NCBI RefSeq assembly: GCF_014697545.1
Contig: NZ_JACJSA010000023.1
Span: forward strand, 62,001 to 126,000
DNA: 64,000 nucleotides
Direction of reading: 5' to 3'
Source: Oscillatoria sp. FACHB-1407
GTDB taxonomy: Bacteria; Cyanobacteriota; Cyanobacteriia; Elainellales; Elainellaceae
Shown here: positions 36,187 to 45,189 of the stretch, one piece after another
How the letters are laid out: every line of letters starts with the position of its first letter
Numbering within the stretch: position 1 is the first letter of the stretch
Made by a program: the position numbers and the translations under genes
Notes under the pieces: generated by a model
What the model saw: only the letters and a program-made list of their open reading frames with translations
Told to the model about the DNA's origin: nothing
Database searches by the model: none

Positions 36187-36200
36187 TTTAACGCGTTAAA
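36187..36200. promoter_or_regulatory. 14 bp perfect palindrome, possible operator
   Basis: TTTAACGCGTTAAA, perfectly symmetric, in the 344-base gap between folB and the AhpD-like gene, about 255 bases before the latter's ATG. No other feature was seen in this gap. It is a candidate dimer-binding site for control of the AhpD-like / kinase pair. Confidence 0.35.
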
Positions 36201-36455
36201 TGAAGTGCATTTATTAAGCGATCGCTTTGTATGGTTTGTTGGTTCATACTAACACTCTAAAGCTTTGCAGACTCCTTTGTCGCCGTTCACTCCAGTCAGG
36301 TTCTAAAGCAACTTTAAGAAGGTCTGTGTGTTTCAATACCTTGCCCCATCATTTGTTTACAAGAGCTTAAAGCTTAAATAAAATTCAACACCGATTTAGG
36401 TTCGTGAGCTACACTATGGTTGCTATTGAAAAAACTTTATTAACCAGCGTTAAAT

Positions 36456-36998
36456 ATGTCTCATGTTCTGATAATTGAGCAACCCACGGCTGTTGATTCA
36501 ACGGTAACCGCTGTTTATGAAGAAATTAAGTCAGAATTAGGGTTTGGCATGGTTCCAAACCTGTTTAAGTCAATGGCAAATAATCCTGGTTTCCTCAAAG
36601 GCAACTGGGAAACCTTTCGTGCCACGATCTTACAAGGACGACTTCCACGCACACTCAAAGAAATGATTGGAGTGGTGATTTCACAAGCGAATCAGAGCAA
36701 TTACGCTTTAAAGGTTCATCTCCATGGTTTATCTGCATTGGGAATTAGTGAAGCCGTTCTGCAACTGCTGGTCGATGATTTTGAAAGTTGCCCATTACCG
36801 GAACGCCAAAAGGCGATCATTCAATTTGGTTTAAAGGCTGGTACCCAGCCAAAACTTTTAACGGCAAATGATTATCAAAGATTGCATGATTTAGGGTTGG
36901 ATGAAGTTGAGATTTTCGAAATTATTGCAACCGCTAATTTGTTTACGTCTGTTAATCAATACACAGATGCGATCGCCTTAGATATTGATGCTTTGTAA
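36456..36998 (+). CDS. Carboxymuconolactone decarboxylase / AhpD-fold protein lacking the CxxC
   Basis: 180 residues. The AhpD-like fold is indicated by GMVPNLFKSMANNPGFLKGNWE and RLPRTLKEMIGVVISQANQSNYALKVHLHGL. The active AhpD relatives have Cys-x-x-Cys followed by His in this last segment. Here the Cys positions read Ser and Ala while the His is kept. So the usual peroxidase/disulfide chemistry is probably lost. The later half (DANDYQRLHDLG-type helices ending TSVNQYTDAIALDIDAL) is family-like. A GAF histidine kinase gene starts 43 bases downstream. Confidence 0.86.
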   Translation: MSHVLIIEQPTAVDSTVTAVYEEIKSELGFGMVPNLFKSMANNPGFLKGNWETFRATILQGRLPRTLKEMIGVVISQANQSNYALKVHLHGLSALGISEAVLQLLVDDFESCPLPERQKAIIQFGLKAGTQPKLLTANDYQRLHDLGLDEVEIFEIIATANLFTSVNQYTDAIALDIDAL

Positions 36999-37041
36999 GT
37001 TCATTTCTTGAATCTTTTTTAATATCTTTTCTATAAATGTT

Positions 37042-38418
37042 GTGAGCAGTTCCGATAAGTCTAATTATCTCCAATTAGAAACCCAAAATCGGCTTGAGCT
37101 GTTACGCGCAACTCGACGATTTTTAGCGGAATTGCAATCTCTCTCAACTCGTATTGCTACAGTTCAAGAAATTTCCACTGAGATTAATCGCTCACTCAAT
37201 CTTGACCAAATTTTGCAGGTTGTGAGCCGACAAGCCAAATGGCTACTCGATTTTGACTATTGCAGCATCTGTTTGGGCAAAGCAGACGGTTCGCAACGGA
37301 TGATTGCTTTATCTACCTCTTCTGAGCCGTTATCCGATTCAATCGATGCAGCCACTATTGAGCAGGCATTGCGCTCGCGGCAACCGCAACTACTCAAAGA
37401 CCTGCCGATTGCAAACTCCTCATCCCATAATCCGTTGCGATCGCAACTCATCATCCCTCTGGAAAGTGAAGGGGAGATGCTAGGCACAATCAATTTCGCT
37501 CTCCATCAACCTCAGGGCTACACTCAGGAAGATATCCGCATTGCCTACTTGTTAGCCCTCCAATTAGCTGCCGCCATTCGCAATGCCAAACGCTTTGATG
37601 AGATGCATCGGCTGTACTCGGAGTTGCGACAGGCATACGCCGAATTGCGGCAACTAGAGGGCTTGCGGGATGAGTTAACTCACATGATTGTGCATGATTT
37701 GCGAAACCCGTTATCATCCATTCTGGTTGGATTAGAGATGATCGATGTGCTGCAAGACAATGCCGTTGAGCAGCAACGTTGGATTGAGATTGCTCAAAAC
37801 GCGAGTGATTGCATGAATGGCATGATTGAAGACTTGTTGTATCTCAACAAGTTGGAAGCTGGCAAACTCAAACTCACGCTGCAACCCATCGATATAGCTC
37901 TGCTGATTCTAAATCGGGCGGAGAGTTATCGTGCTCAAGCAGAGACACAACGTAAAACCCTATTGCTGCGCCTGCCCCATGGATTGCCGACGATAATGGT
38001 CGATGCTAATTTAGTCAATCGCGTGATTGATAATCTGGTGAGCAATGCTCTTAAATATACTGAAGCAGGCGGTTTAATTGAGATTGGTGCTCAGCTTGAA
38101 TCCGAGGGGTTGCAGGTCTACGTGCGAGATGATGGACACGGCGTTCCTGCTGAATATTGCGATCGCATTTTTGATAAATTTGTCCAGGTGACTGACCCAA
38201 CCGGAGCCACTCTACGCAAGGGAATAGGACTGGGGTTGGCGTTTTGTCGCATGGCGATCGAGGCGCATGGGGGCAAGATCTGGGTAGAGTCGGTCACTCA
38301 GCGAGGTAGCACGTTTTCCTTCCGGTTGCCTCTAAGTCATGGCACCCCTGAACCGCCCAGTTTATTCGCTCCGCAACCGCCGATTGACGCGACGAATCAC
38401 CCAATAACCAGCCGATAA
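37042..38418 (+). CDS. GAF-domain sensor histidine kinase
   Basis: 458 residues from a GTG at 37042. A nearby ATG at 37037 runs straight into a stop. Soluble: no membrane helix. A GAF domain spans about residues 45-185 with Cys74 and Cys77 (FDYCSICLG). A HisKA follows with phosphoacceptor His218 in HMIVHDLRNP, then HATPase_c with DDGHGVP and GIGLGLAFC. No receiver domain is attached, so its response regulator is elsewhere. It lies 43 bases after the AhpD-like gene and its 3' end overlaps the convergent PsiE-like gene by 57 bases. Confidence 0.92.
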   Translation: MSSSDKSNYLQLETQNRLELLRATRRFLAELQSLSTRIATVQEISTEINRSLNLDQILQVVSRQAKWLLDFDYCSICLGKADGSQRMIALSTSSEPLSDSIDAATIEQALRSRQPQLLKDLPIANSSSHNPLRSQLIIPLESEGEMLGTINFALHQPQGYTQEDIRIAYLLALQLAAAIRNAKRFDEMHRLYSELRQAYAELRQLEGLRDELTHMIVHDLRNPLSSILVGLEMIDVLQDNAVEQQRWIEIAQNASDCMNGMIEDLLYLNKLEAGKLKLTLQPIDIALLILNRAESYRAQAETQRKTLLLRLPHGLPTIMVDANLVNRVIDNLVSNALKYTEAGGLIEIGAQLESEGLQVYVRDDGHGVPAEYCDRIFDKFVQVTDPTGATLRKGIGLGLAFCRMAIEAHGGKIWVESVTQRGSTFSFRLPLSHGTPEPPSLFAPQPPIDATNHPITSR

Positions 38419-38832
38419 CGCCACCACTGCCAGGGCTAGGGCAGCGAGATCCAATGCTCCAGCTTTTTCAAAATCAAAGATAATAATCTTTCGAGCTACA
38501 GCCGTGAGTGAGGTCGCAATCACCAACTCGACTTGAATCTCATGCTTTTTTAAGTAAGCAGTAATATTCTCCAGGATCTCCAGCGCAACCAGGACGTTGA
38601 GAAACAACCCAAAGATTTCAATGAGTGTAGTGTTGAAGAATCCGTAGGGTTCAGTAAATAACTGGGATATTAAAACAATACACAAATCAACGATTGAAAC
38701 GATTAACACCACCACCATCGCCACTGACAAAACCTTGGCAACAAAGGATTCAACTTTTTTGAGCGATTTGGTAAACGCTTCGTCACTCAAGGTAGAAGCC
38801 AACTGTTCAGAGAGGTTTCGGGGTCGTTCCAT
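38362..38832 (-). CDS. Phosphate-starvation-inducible PsiE family protein
   Basis: 156 residues from the ATG at 38832. The upstream in-frame start at 38853 is a TTG. Four membrane helices are seen (AKVLSVAMVVVLIVSIVDLC, FGLFLNVLVALEILENI, LVIATSLTAVARKIIIF, ALALAVVALSAGYWVI), with the PsiE-type charged loop between helices 3 and 4. Function is unknown beyond phosphate-starvation induction in E. coli. Its last 57 bases overlap the 3' end of the kinase gene tail to tail. Confidence 0.86.
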   Translation of the reverse strand: MERPRNLSEQLASTLSDEAFTKSLKKVESFVAKVLSVAMVVVLIVSIVDLCIVLISQLFTEPYGFFNTTLIEIFGLFLNVLVALEILENITAYLKKHEIQVELVIATSLTAVARKIIIFDFEKAGALDLAALALAVVALSAGYWVIRRVNRRLRSE

Positions 38833-38901
38833 GGTAGGTTGCGATCGCTTCAATGACTGATTTGAGGAGCACCAGTGACATTTTAAGCGATTCCTGTACC
38901 C

Positions 38902-39882
38902 TTATCGTCTGTAATAGACTCTGGCGTCCATACCAAATGCTCGCAGGTAATCATTCCAACGCTCCGCAGCATTCCGGTTGACAAAAGGACCGACCAGCAC
39001 ATGCGGTCCTAACGGAGAGCGACGTTCTTCTACAACTTGGGCGATCGCAAATCCCTCTCCCAACCGCACTACCTGATCGTTAATGTCAGGTAGATCATCC
39101 GATTGACCAGGAATCACCACATAGTAAGACGAATCTGCGGCTGCCACCAAACGCGAGTCAGCGGTCGTCGAGCCATCAAAATTGGGCTGTTGCCCAAACA
39201 CCACCTCACGCGCTGGAGTCGTTCGTACCGGAGTCAACTCTGGCAAAGGTTCCACCTCACGAGGAGCCGCATTTGCAAGAGCCATGGTTGGCTCTGCTGC
39301 AACCACTACGACATCGGCTCCAATGCCCTGTGTTGCCAGGGTTTGTATCTGACGTTCAGCACTACCAGGGTCAGCAAATACTCCCGCTTGAATTACTTGC
39401 CGTCCATCAAAGGTTTGCAAAAATGCACCTGATTCGACCTTCCGCACCTGCTCTAACAGCAGGGGACTGTTTCCATTCACCAATACCAAGTAACGTTGAC
39501 TGGCATCACCGGGGCTAATCGAGGGGGTTGCCACAGCAGGAGAAGTCGCAGGCAAGGCAGGGAGGGTCGTTGATGGAGCAGGTACAATCAGAGGTGAGCC
39601 CGCCGGATACCCAGAGTTCGCCGGAAACTGGGCAGGAGGCAAAGCAGGCGATCCATCGACTCCAGCAGGGGGAGGCGGCAACCCATCAACAATTTGTTGT
39701 GCCAGCAGTTGTTCATCAGGGGAAAACTCTGCCCAGACAGGTGAAGCGGTTCCCGCCCAGGTTGCCAAAACCAGCATCACAGGGGAGAATCGAGCCACTG
39801 CCTGACGAAGTTTGAATGCTTCTCTGGAAGAAATTGCAACAGCGCGATTTGTCAATCGTAATTGGATGTAGTGGCAGATCAT
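38902..39882 (-). CDS. Exported SPOR-like protein
   Basis: 326 residues. A signal-like segment (FSPVMLVLATWAGTASPVWA, about 32-51) follows a long basic N-terminus, so the true start may be further in. Then comes a Pro/Ala-rich spacer (60-125), and two similar domains of about 70 residues: RYLVLVNGNSPLLLEQVRKV..IQAGVFADPGSAERQIQTL and YYVVIPGQSDDLPDINDQVV..VLVGPFVNRNAAERWNDYL. These resemble SPOR peptidoglycan-binding domains. It is probably periplasmic and may bind septal cell wall. Confidence 0.8.
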   Translation of the reverse strand: MICHYIQLRLTNRAVAISSREAFKLRQAVARFSPVMLVLATWAGTASPVWAEFSPDEQLLAQQIVDGLPPPPAGVDGSPALPPAQFPANSGYPAGSPLIVPAPSTTLPALPATSPAVATPSISPGDASQRYLVLVNGNSPLLLEQVRKVESGAFLQTFDGRQVIQAGVFADPGSAERQIQTLATQGIGADVVVVAAEPTMALANAAPREVEPLPELTPVRTTPAREVVFGQQPNFDGSTTADSRLVAAADSSYYVVIPGQSDDLPDINDQVVRLGEGFAIAQVVEERRSPLGPHVLVGPFVNRNAAERWNDYLRAFGMDARVYYRR

Positions 39883-40033
39883 CGGTTTTTAACCCTACTG
39901 TGACGCTACTGATAGAGTCTATAGTACTCTCGACCTGGAAAATTGAAGCACATTTTGCCTGATTTTGTTGATATTTTTCTGTGAATGTTAGCCTAGAAAT
40001 AATTCCTCATGATTTTTCTCACGTATTGGCAGC

Positions 40034-41086
40034 ATGAACAAAGTCGTAGTCGGGTTATCGGGCGGCGTAGATAGCTCGGTAGCAGCCGCAACCCTGCACC
40101 GTCAGGGCTATGAAGTCGTCGGTCTAACCCTGTGGTTGATGAAGGGTAAGGGACAGTGCTGCTCAGAAGGCATGGTCGATGCGGCTCGCCTGTGCGAAGA
40201 ATTAGAGATTCCGCATCACATCGTAGATAGCCGCGATGTCTTTGAGAAGTATATTGTGGACTATCTCGTCAGCGGCTATGGGGCTGGAATCACCCCCCTG
40301 CCCTGTTCGCAATGTAATAAAGCCGTTAAATTTGGTCCGATGTTGCGCTACGCTCAGGACGAATTGGGAATCGGTCGCATCGCCACGGGGCACTATGCCC
40401 GTATCACCCACGACCCCATGACAGAACGCTATCAACTGCGACGGGCAGTTGATCTGAGCAAAGACCAATCCTACTTTCTCTACGATTTGAACCAGGAAGT
40501 ATTGGCTCACACTGTCTTTCCGTTGGGCAACCAAACCAAAACCGAGACACGGCAAATGGCAGCGGAGTTTGGGCTACACACAGCTGACAAACCCGAAAGC
40601 CAGGACTTGTGTTTGATCGAGGCACACGGTTCGATGAAATCGTTCCTCGATAAATACCTGGCTCCCCAACCGGGCGATATTGTCGATCAGTCAGGAAAAG
40701 TTTTGGGGCGACATGACGGCATTCACCACTACACCATCGGGCAGCGCAAGGGCATCGGCATTGCAGCAGCGCAACCATTGTATGTGATTGGCATTGATGC
40801 TGGCAGGAATCAGGTGATTGTGGGCGATCGCACAGAGGCTCAAAACCCAGATTGTACGGTGCAGCAGGTGAATTGGGTGTCGATCGCTCAACCCACTGCT
40901 CCCATCCATGCCGAAGTGCAAATCCGCTATCGCTCAACCGCTGTGGGCGCAACCATCATTCCTCTCGAAAATAATCGCGTCAAAGTCGTGTTTGACGAGC
41001 CGCAATTTAGCGTCACTCCCGGTCAGGCTGCCGTCTGGTATGACGGAGAGGTGTTGCTAGGTGGCGGCATCATTGAGAATTTGTGA
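40034..41086 (+). CDS. mnmA: tRNA-specific 2-thiouridylase MnmA
   Basis: 350 residues. PP-loop [12 protein letters not shown] (8-19) binds ATP. The catalytic cysteines are probably Cys94 (PCSQCN) and Cys193 ([11 protein letters not shown]). It makes 2-thiouridine at U34 of tRNAs for Lys, Glu and Gln, using sulfur relayed from a cysteine desulfurase. Length and motifs are normal. A long tandem-repeat region follows the gene. Confidence 0.96.
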   Translation: MNKVVVGLSGGVDSSVAAATLHRQGYEVVGLTLWLMKGKGQCCSEGMVDAARLCEELEIPHHIVDSRDVFEKYIVDYLVSGYGAGITPLPCSQCNKAVKFGPMLRYAQDELGIGRIATGHYARITHDPMTERYQLRRAVDLSKDQSYFLYDLNQEVLAHTVFPLGNQTKTETRQMAAEFGLHTADKPESQDLCLIEAHGSMKSFLDKYLAPQPGDIVDQSGKVLGRHDGIHHYTIGQRKGIGIAAAQPLYVIGIDAGRNQVIVGDRTEAQNPDCTVQQVNWVSIAQPTAPIHAEVQIRYRSTAVGATIIPLENNRVKVVFDEPQFSVTPGQAAVWYDGEVLLGGGIIENL

Positions 41087-41099
41087 GTAGGGGCGATCG

Positions 41100-41495
41100 G
41101 TAACAGTCAATTTGGTCAATGGTTGATGTCAATCGTCAATCGTTGATAGTCAATCGTCAATGGTTAATGGTTGATAGTCAATTGTCCATCAACGAGCAAT
41201 TAACAGTGGCTACATCAACAACGACAGCCATCAACAACGACAGTCATCAACCTCGAATCACCAGCTTTTGACGATTAACGATTGACCTGACCCCTGACCC
41301 CTGATCATTGACCCCTGACCCCTGACCCCTGACCATTGACCATTGACCATTGACCATTGACCATTGACGATTAACAGTTGACCCCTGACCCCTGACCATT
41401 GACGATTGACCATTGACGATTAACCATTGACCATTGACGATTAACAGTTGACCCCTGACCCCTGACCCCTGACCCCTGACCCCTGACCATGCAAG
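41100..41495. repeat. Heptamer tandem repeat region with an orientation switch
   Basis: Left part (41105-41190): heptamers such as TCAATCG, TCAATGG, TTAATGG and TTGATAG. Right part (41270-41490): the complementary register TTGACCA, TTGACGA, TTAACAG and CCCCTGA, repeated in long runs. The two parts are thus inverted relative to each other around a non-repetitive centre at 41195-41265 with CATCAACAACGACAG units. This is the short tandem heptamer type known in filamentous cyanobacteria. There is no spacer diversity, so it is not a CRISPR. Confidence 0.88.
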
Positions 41496-41562
41496 TAACA
41501 TTTCCGATAATCAGGGAATACTCAGTGAATCATTAGATAGGTGTTATTCACAGGAGACTCCC

Positions 41563-41946
41563 TTGAAAGCCAACCGGATCCATCAATGGATCGCCATTGG
41601 TTTTGCCGAAGTGGTGTTGTCATTATGTCTGATCGCTTTTGCGCCCCGGTTTCTCAATTCAAACCGACCAGCGATCGGCTTTTTGATGTGGTTAGCAGTA
41701 CCAGTGATGCTAGGCAGTTCAGGGCTGTATGTGGGCGTTAAATGGGTTAACGCACAACAAGCCCGTCATCGCTTTGTCACTCGATTTCCGCAACATTCTT
41801 CTCTTGCCGTCACTGATTTTCTAGATTTTTCTGTTGCTCAAGTGGTTGAAACTATTGAGCAATTTGAGGTTGTCCAGAATGATCCAGAATTTCAACGGCT
41901 TGGTATTTCCCCTCTCGATTTATTACGTGGAGCAAATTCAAAATGA
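41563..41946 (+). CDS. Small two-helix membrane protein upstream of an SPFH lipoprotein
   Basis: 127 residues from a TTG at 41563, supported by CAGGAG 8 bases upstream. Two membrane helices (about 11-30 and 40-62) are followed by a soluble helical tail (FLDFSVAQVVETIEQFEVVQ). I do not recognise the family. Its stop overlaps the ATG of the next gene (ATGA), so the two products are translationally coupled and may form a complex. Confidence 0.78.
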   Translation: MKANRIHQWIAIGFAEVVLSLCLIAFAPRFLNSNRPAIGFLMWLAVPVMLGSSGLYVGVKWVNAQQARHRFVTRFPQHSSLAVTDFLDFSVAQVVETIEQFEVVQNDPEFQRLGISPLDLLRGANSK

Positions 41947-42890
41947 AAGCTAAATCAGCCATTCCTTATCTCATCGCTACAGTAATGGGGTTGGGTCTAA
42001 GTTCCTGCGGTGTCATTCCCGGAACCAGTGCTGTGACGGTTGAACCTGGTTACACAGGACTCAAGATTCAACTGTATGGAGGCAACAAAGGCATCGAAAA
42101 TGCTGAAGTTGTAACGGGACGAGTCTGGTACAACGGCTACACCGAACAGGTCGTCATCTTTCCTACATTCATCAATACCTATCCTTTTACTCAAACCAGC
42201 ACAGAGGGTTCACCTGTGGATGAGTCTGTTGTGTTTTCGGTTGGAGGCAGCCCAGTTTCCGCAGATGTTGGGGTTTCTTTTGGGTTCACCACGGAGGCAT
42301 TACCCAACAGTAATACGACGAAGTTGCATGAGTTTTATCGCGTCTATCGCAAAAGTCCTGATCAGTTTCGGGCAAACGAACTCCGTAATGGACTGCGAAA
42401 TTGTTTTGGGGAAGCTGCCGAAGATCTGGAGCTAACCCCCTCTATGTTGCCGACCAATCAACAACGACTTGTCGCTGAAGTGACCGAATGTGTTCAGGGT
42501 AAATTTCCTACCATTGTGGTTCAGGATGTCTCGCTGTTGAGTCCGTTGCGTTTGCCACCGGAGATTCAAGCCAGCATTGATGAACAGTTTGCAGCCCAAC
42601 AAGCCGCTCAAACGGCTGAAGCAAATCGTCGCAAGGTTGAAGCTGAAGCCGCTGCCAACGTCGCACGGGCAAGGGGTGAAGCGCAGGTGACGATCGAACA
42701 GGCACGGGCTGAAGCAGAGGCAAACCGCTTGCGGGCAGTCTCTATCACACCACAACTGATTGAACTGGAGCGACTGCGGGTTGAGCGTGCTCGGATTGAA
42801 AGATGGGATGGGCAGCAAGCACCAACCATTCAAACCCCGAACGTGCAATTAGGAGGGAGTGTTAATCAGACTCCAGCACCCGCTCAATAA
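41943..42890 (+). CDS. SPFH/Band 7 (prohibitin-like) lipoprotein
   Basis: 315 residues. The signal peptide ends in a lipobox LSSC (Cys near residue 22: GLGLSSCGVIPG), predicting a lipid-anchored exported protein. An SPFH domain spans about 30-215 (GYTGLKIQLYGGNKGIENAEV, DVGVSFGF). A coiled coil follows, rich in Ala/Glu/Arg (about 215-275, QAAQTAEANRRKVEAEAAAN). SPFH proteins form large ring or cage oligomers at membranes. Anchoring by a lipobox instead of an N-terminal helix is uncommon. Coupled to the small membrane protein upstream. Confidence 0.9.
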   Translation: MKAKSAIPYLIATVMGLGLSSCGVIPGTSAVTVEPGYTGLKIQLYGGNKGIENAEVVTGRVWYNGYTEQVVIFPTFINTYPFTQTSTEGSPVDESVVFSVGGSPVSADVGVSFGFTTEALPNSNTTKLHEFYRVYRKSPDQFRANELRNGLRNCFGEAAEDLELTPSMLPTNQQRLVAEVTECVQGKFPTIVVQDVSLLSPLRLPPEIQASIDEQFAAQQAAQTAEANRRKVEAEAAANVARARGEAQVTIEQARAEAEANRLRAVSITPQLIELERLRVERARIERWDGQQAPTIQTPNVQLGGSVNQTPAPAQ

Positions 42891-42946
42891 GGGATAGGGA
42901 CTCGTGAGGCGATCGCCTAACTTGCTGCGATCGCCCAATTTCCAAG

Positions 42947-43714
42947 TTACACAGCAGAGGGATCAATCCCCAGTTCTCTCAACTTTTCAGCCAAGCGATC
43001 GGCACGTTGTTTTTCCTGCTCAGCACGTTGTTTTTCCTGCTCAGCTTGTTGCTGTGCCGCTTCCTCAGGCAACAAAACTAAATCCCCTTCAGGGGTGTAG
43101 AACCTGAGCCATGAGCAGCTTCCCGTCATCGGTTCACGATCGATCACCCCTTCCCAGGTGCCTAACCAAAGCCCTAAGGTTTCGCACCAGAGCCACCCCT
43201 GTTCGTTTGGAGTCAGCGGTTGATAGCCGTGAGTCAAATCAAGTCGCCAACCTGCAAAGGAGTCAGGCTCAAACGGATCGAAAACAAAATAATCGGGTGT
43301 CCGAAATGTTTGCTCATAGAGGTTTTTCTTCGCTCCGCGATCGACCGCGGCAGTGCTAGGAGAAAGCAGTTCAATAATCACATCAGGGTAGCGACCCGAT
43401 TCCTCCCAAACCACCCATCCCTGCCGTTCCCGATCGGGTTCAACCCCCAATACGGCAAAAAAATCAGGACCTCTAAAGTCACGGTTCATGGCTTGCTGGC
43501 GACTGTAATAGACAAACATATTGCCGCCCACAAAGCTATCTGGTCGAGGCACTAGCGTTTGTTGTGCTGACCGAATCAGTACATTCATGGCAATGCGATG
43601 ACGATTACTTTCCAAGGGTTCTCCATCGTCAAAGATTAAGTCACTCGGAGGGATTGGATTTTCCCAATTCGGTTGAGTGTCTGGTTGTAGATTTAAGGCA
43701 GTCTCTGAAACCAT
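42947..43714 (-). CDS. Uma2 family (DUF820) putative endonuclease
   Basis: 255 residues. The PD-(D/E)xK nuclease-like core is seen in YPDVIIELLSPSTAAVDRGAKK and TPDYFVFDP. The C-terminal 45 residues are a coiled coil with AEQEKQR repeats ending AEKLRELGIDPSAV, typical of cyanobacterial Uma2 proteins. The family is greatly expanded in cyanobacteria and its biological role is not settled. Some are probably relics of mobile DNA. ATG at 43714. Confidence 0.9.
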   Translation of the reverse strand: MVSETALNLQPDTQPNWENPIPPSDLIFDDGEPLESNRHRIAMNVLIRSAQQTLVPRPDSFVGGNMFVYYSRQQAMNRDFRGPDFFAVLGVEPDRERQGWVVWEESGRYPDVIIELLSPSTAAVDRGAKKNLYEQTFRTPDYFVFDPFEPDSFAGWRLDLTHGYQPLTPNEQGWLWCETLGLWLGTWEGVIDREPMTGSCSWLRFYTPEGDLVLLPEEAAQQQAEQEKQRAEQEKQRADRLAEKLRELGIDPSAV

Positions 43715-43797
43715 GACTTATGCCCCGTCAAATATTTTCTCATTATATTGAGAAAGCATTTAGCCTACCGCTTTGCTTGAGCGATATAAATAGTGAT

Positions 43798-43905
43798 ACT
43801 GATTTAATGTTTGATTGTGGCAGATCACTGGGTAGGGGTGTTTCGCGAAACGCTCCTACGGAATCATGTGCAGCGAAGCCAATTCAAATTGGTATGATTT
43901 GAATT
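43798..43905. repeat. TTTCGCGAA palindrome repeat, copy 2
   Basis: GTAGGGGTGTTTCGCGAAAC with a near-perfect complement at 43832-43859. Its left flank (TTGATTGTGGCAGATCACTG) is the exact reverse complement of the right flank of copy 1. It lies upstream of the sat gene. Confidence 0.85.
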
Positions 43906-43961
43906 TCTTAAGCTGTAGAATGCTAACTGAGATTAGCAGTCGCAGTTAGAGAGGGATTATT

Positions 43962-45140
43962 TTGATTCACCCAGTGGATGCCATTGCCCCGCATGGAGGG
44001 CAGTTAATTAACCGAATTGCCACTCCTGAGCAGCGGCAGGTCTTTTTAGAGAAGGCAGACACTCTGCCCCAATTGCAAATCGACGATCGCACCTTGTCTG
44101 ATTTAGCGATGATTGCGATCGGTGGTTTCAGCCCACTCACCGGGTTTATGGAGCAAGCGGACTACGATCGCGTCGTCAACGAGATGCATTTGAGCAATGG
44201 GCTCCCGTGGTCAATTCCCATCACCTTATCTGTCACTGAAGAGGAAGCAGAGCCTCTCAAAGAAGGAAATCTGGTACGACTGAACGATGCAGTTGGGCGA
44301 TTTGTGGGTGTGCTGGAGCTGACCCAAAAATATCGCTACGACAAGATGCATGAGGCATTGCACGTTTACCGCACTAACGAGGAAAAGCATCCCGGTGTGG
44401 CGGTTGTTTACAAACAGGGTCCAGTCAATCTGGCAGGTCCGGTGTGGTTGCTGCAACGGGATACAGACCCCCGTTTTCCCACCTATCAGATTGATCCGGT
44501 TGAGTCGCGTGCCCTCTTCCGCGAAAAGGCGTGGAAAACCATCGTCGGCTTCCAGACGCGCAACCCAATTCACCGTGCCCATGAATACATCATCAAGTGT
44601 GCTCTGGAAATTGTGGATGGATTGTTTCTGCACCCATTGGTGGGCGCAACCAAGGAAGATGACATCCCTGCTGATGTGCGGATGCGCTGCTATGAAATCA
44701 TGCTAGAGCACTACTTCCCGCGCGATCGCGTCATTTTGGCAATCAACCCCGCTGCAATGCGCTATGCCGGACCTCGCGAGGCAATCTTCCATGCACTCGT
44801 GCGAAAGAATTACGGTTGCACCCACTTTATTGTGGGTCGTGATCATGCTGGGGTGGGCGATTACTACGGCACCTATGATGCTCAATACATCTTTGATGAG
44901 TTTGATCCAAAGGCATTGGGCATCACTCCATTGAAGTTTGAGCACGCTTTCTATTGCACGCGCACTCAGTCAATGGCGACGACTAAAACCAGTCCCAGTA
45001 TGCCTGAGGAGCGGATTCACCTGTCCGGTACAAAGGTACGTGAACTATTGCGGAAAGGCGAACTGCCACCCCCAGAGTTTTCGCGTCCTGAAGTGGCAGC
45101 GGAATTGGCACGAGTGATGAAGGTCCCGGTTCAAGCTTAG
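43962..45140 (+). CDS. sat: Sulfate adenylyltransferase
   Basis: 392 residues from a TTG at 43962, with AGAGAGGG about 7 bases upstream. The N-terminus ([14 protein letters not shown]) fits the family and no ATG does. The ATP-sulfurylase motif [10 protein letters not shown] is at 198-207, and [12 protein letters not shown] follows. It joins sulfate and ATP to APS, the first step of sulfate assimilation and of PAPS supply. It has no fused APS kinase. The encoded PAPS route could feed the sulfotransferase at 3219-5063, but the genes are 39 kb apart. Confidence 0.96.
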   Translation: MIHPVDAIAPHGGQLINRIATPEQRQVFLEKADTLPQLQIDDRTLSDLAMIAIGGFSPLTGFMEQADYDRVVNEMHLSNGLPWSIPITLSVTEEEAEPLKEGNLVRLNDAVGRFVGVLELTQKYRYDKMHEALHVYRTNEEKHPGVAVVYKQGPVNLAGPVWLLQRDTDPRFPTYQIDPVESRALFREKAWKTIVGFQTRNPIHRAHEYIIKCALEIVDGLFLHPLVGATKEDDIPADVRMRCYEIMLEHYFPRDRVILAINPAAMRYAGPREAIFHALVRKNYGCTHFIVGRDHAGVGDYYGTYDAQYIFDEFDPKALGITPLKFEHAFYCTRTQSMATTKTSPSMPEERIHLSGTKVRELLRKGELPPPEFSRPEVAAELARVMKVPVQA

Positions 45141-45189
45141 AGGATTGCCAGTTCAGTGCTGAGGACTCAGTACTGAACTAGCGGCGTGT

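Noticed and set aside
41270..41490. CRISPR-like periodic array
   Set aside because: The repeat unit is 7 bases with no unique spacers, and no cas genes are near. It is a short tandem repeat.
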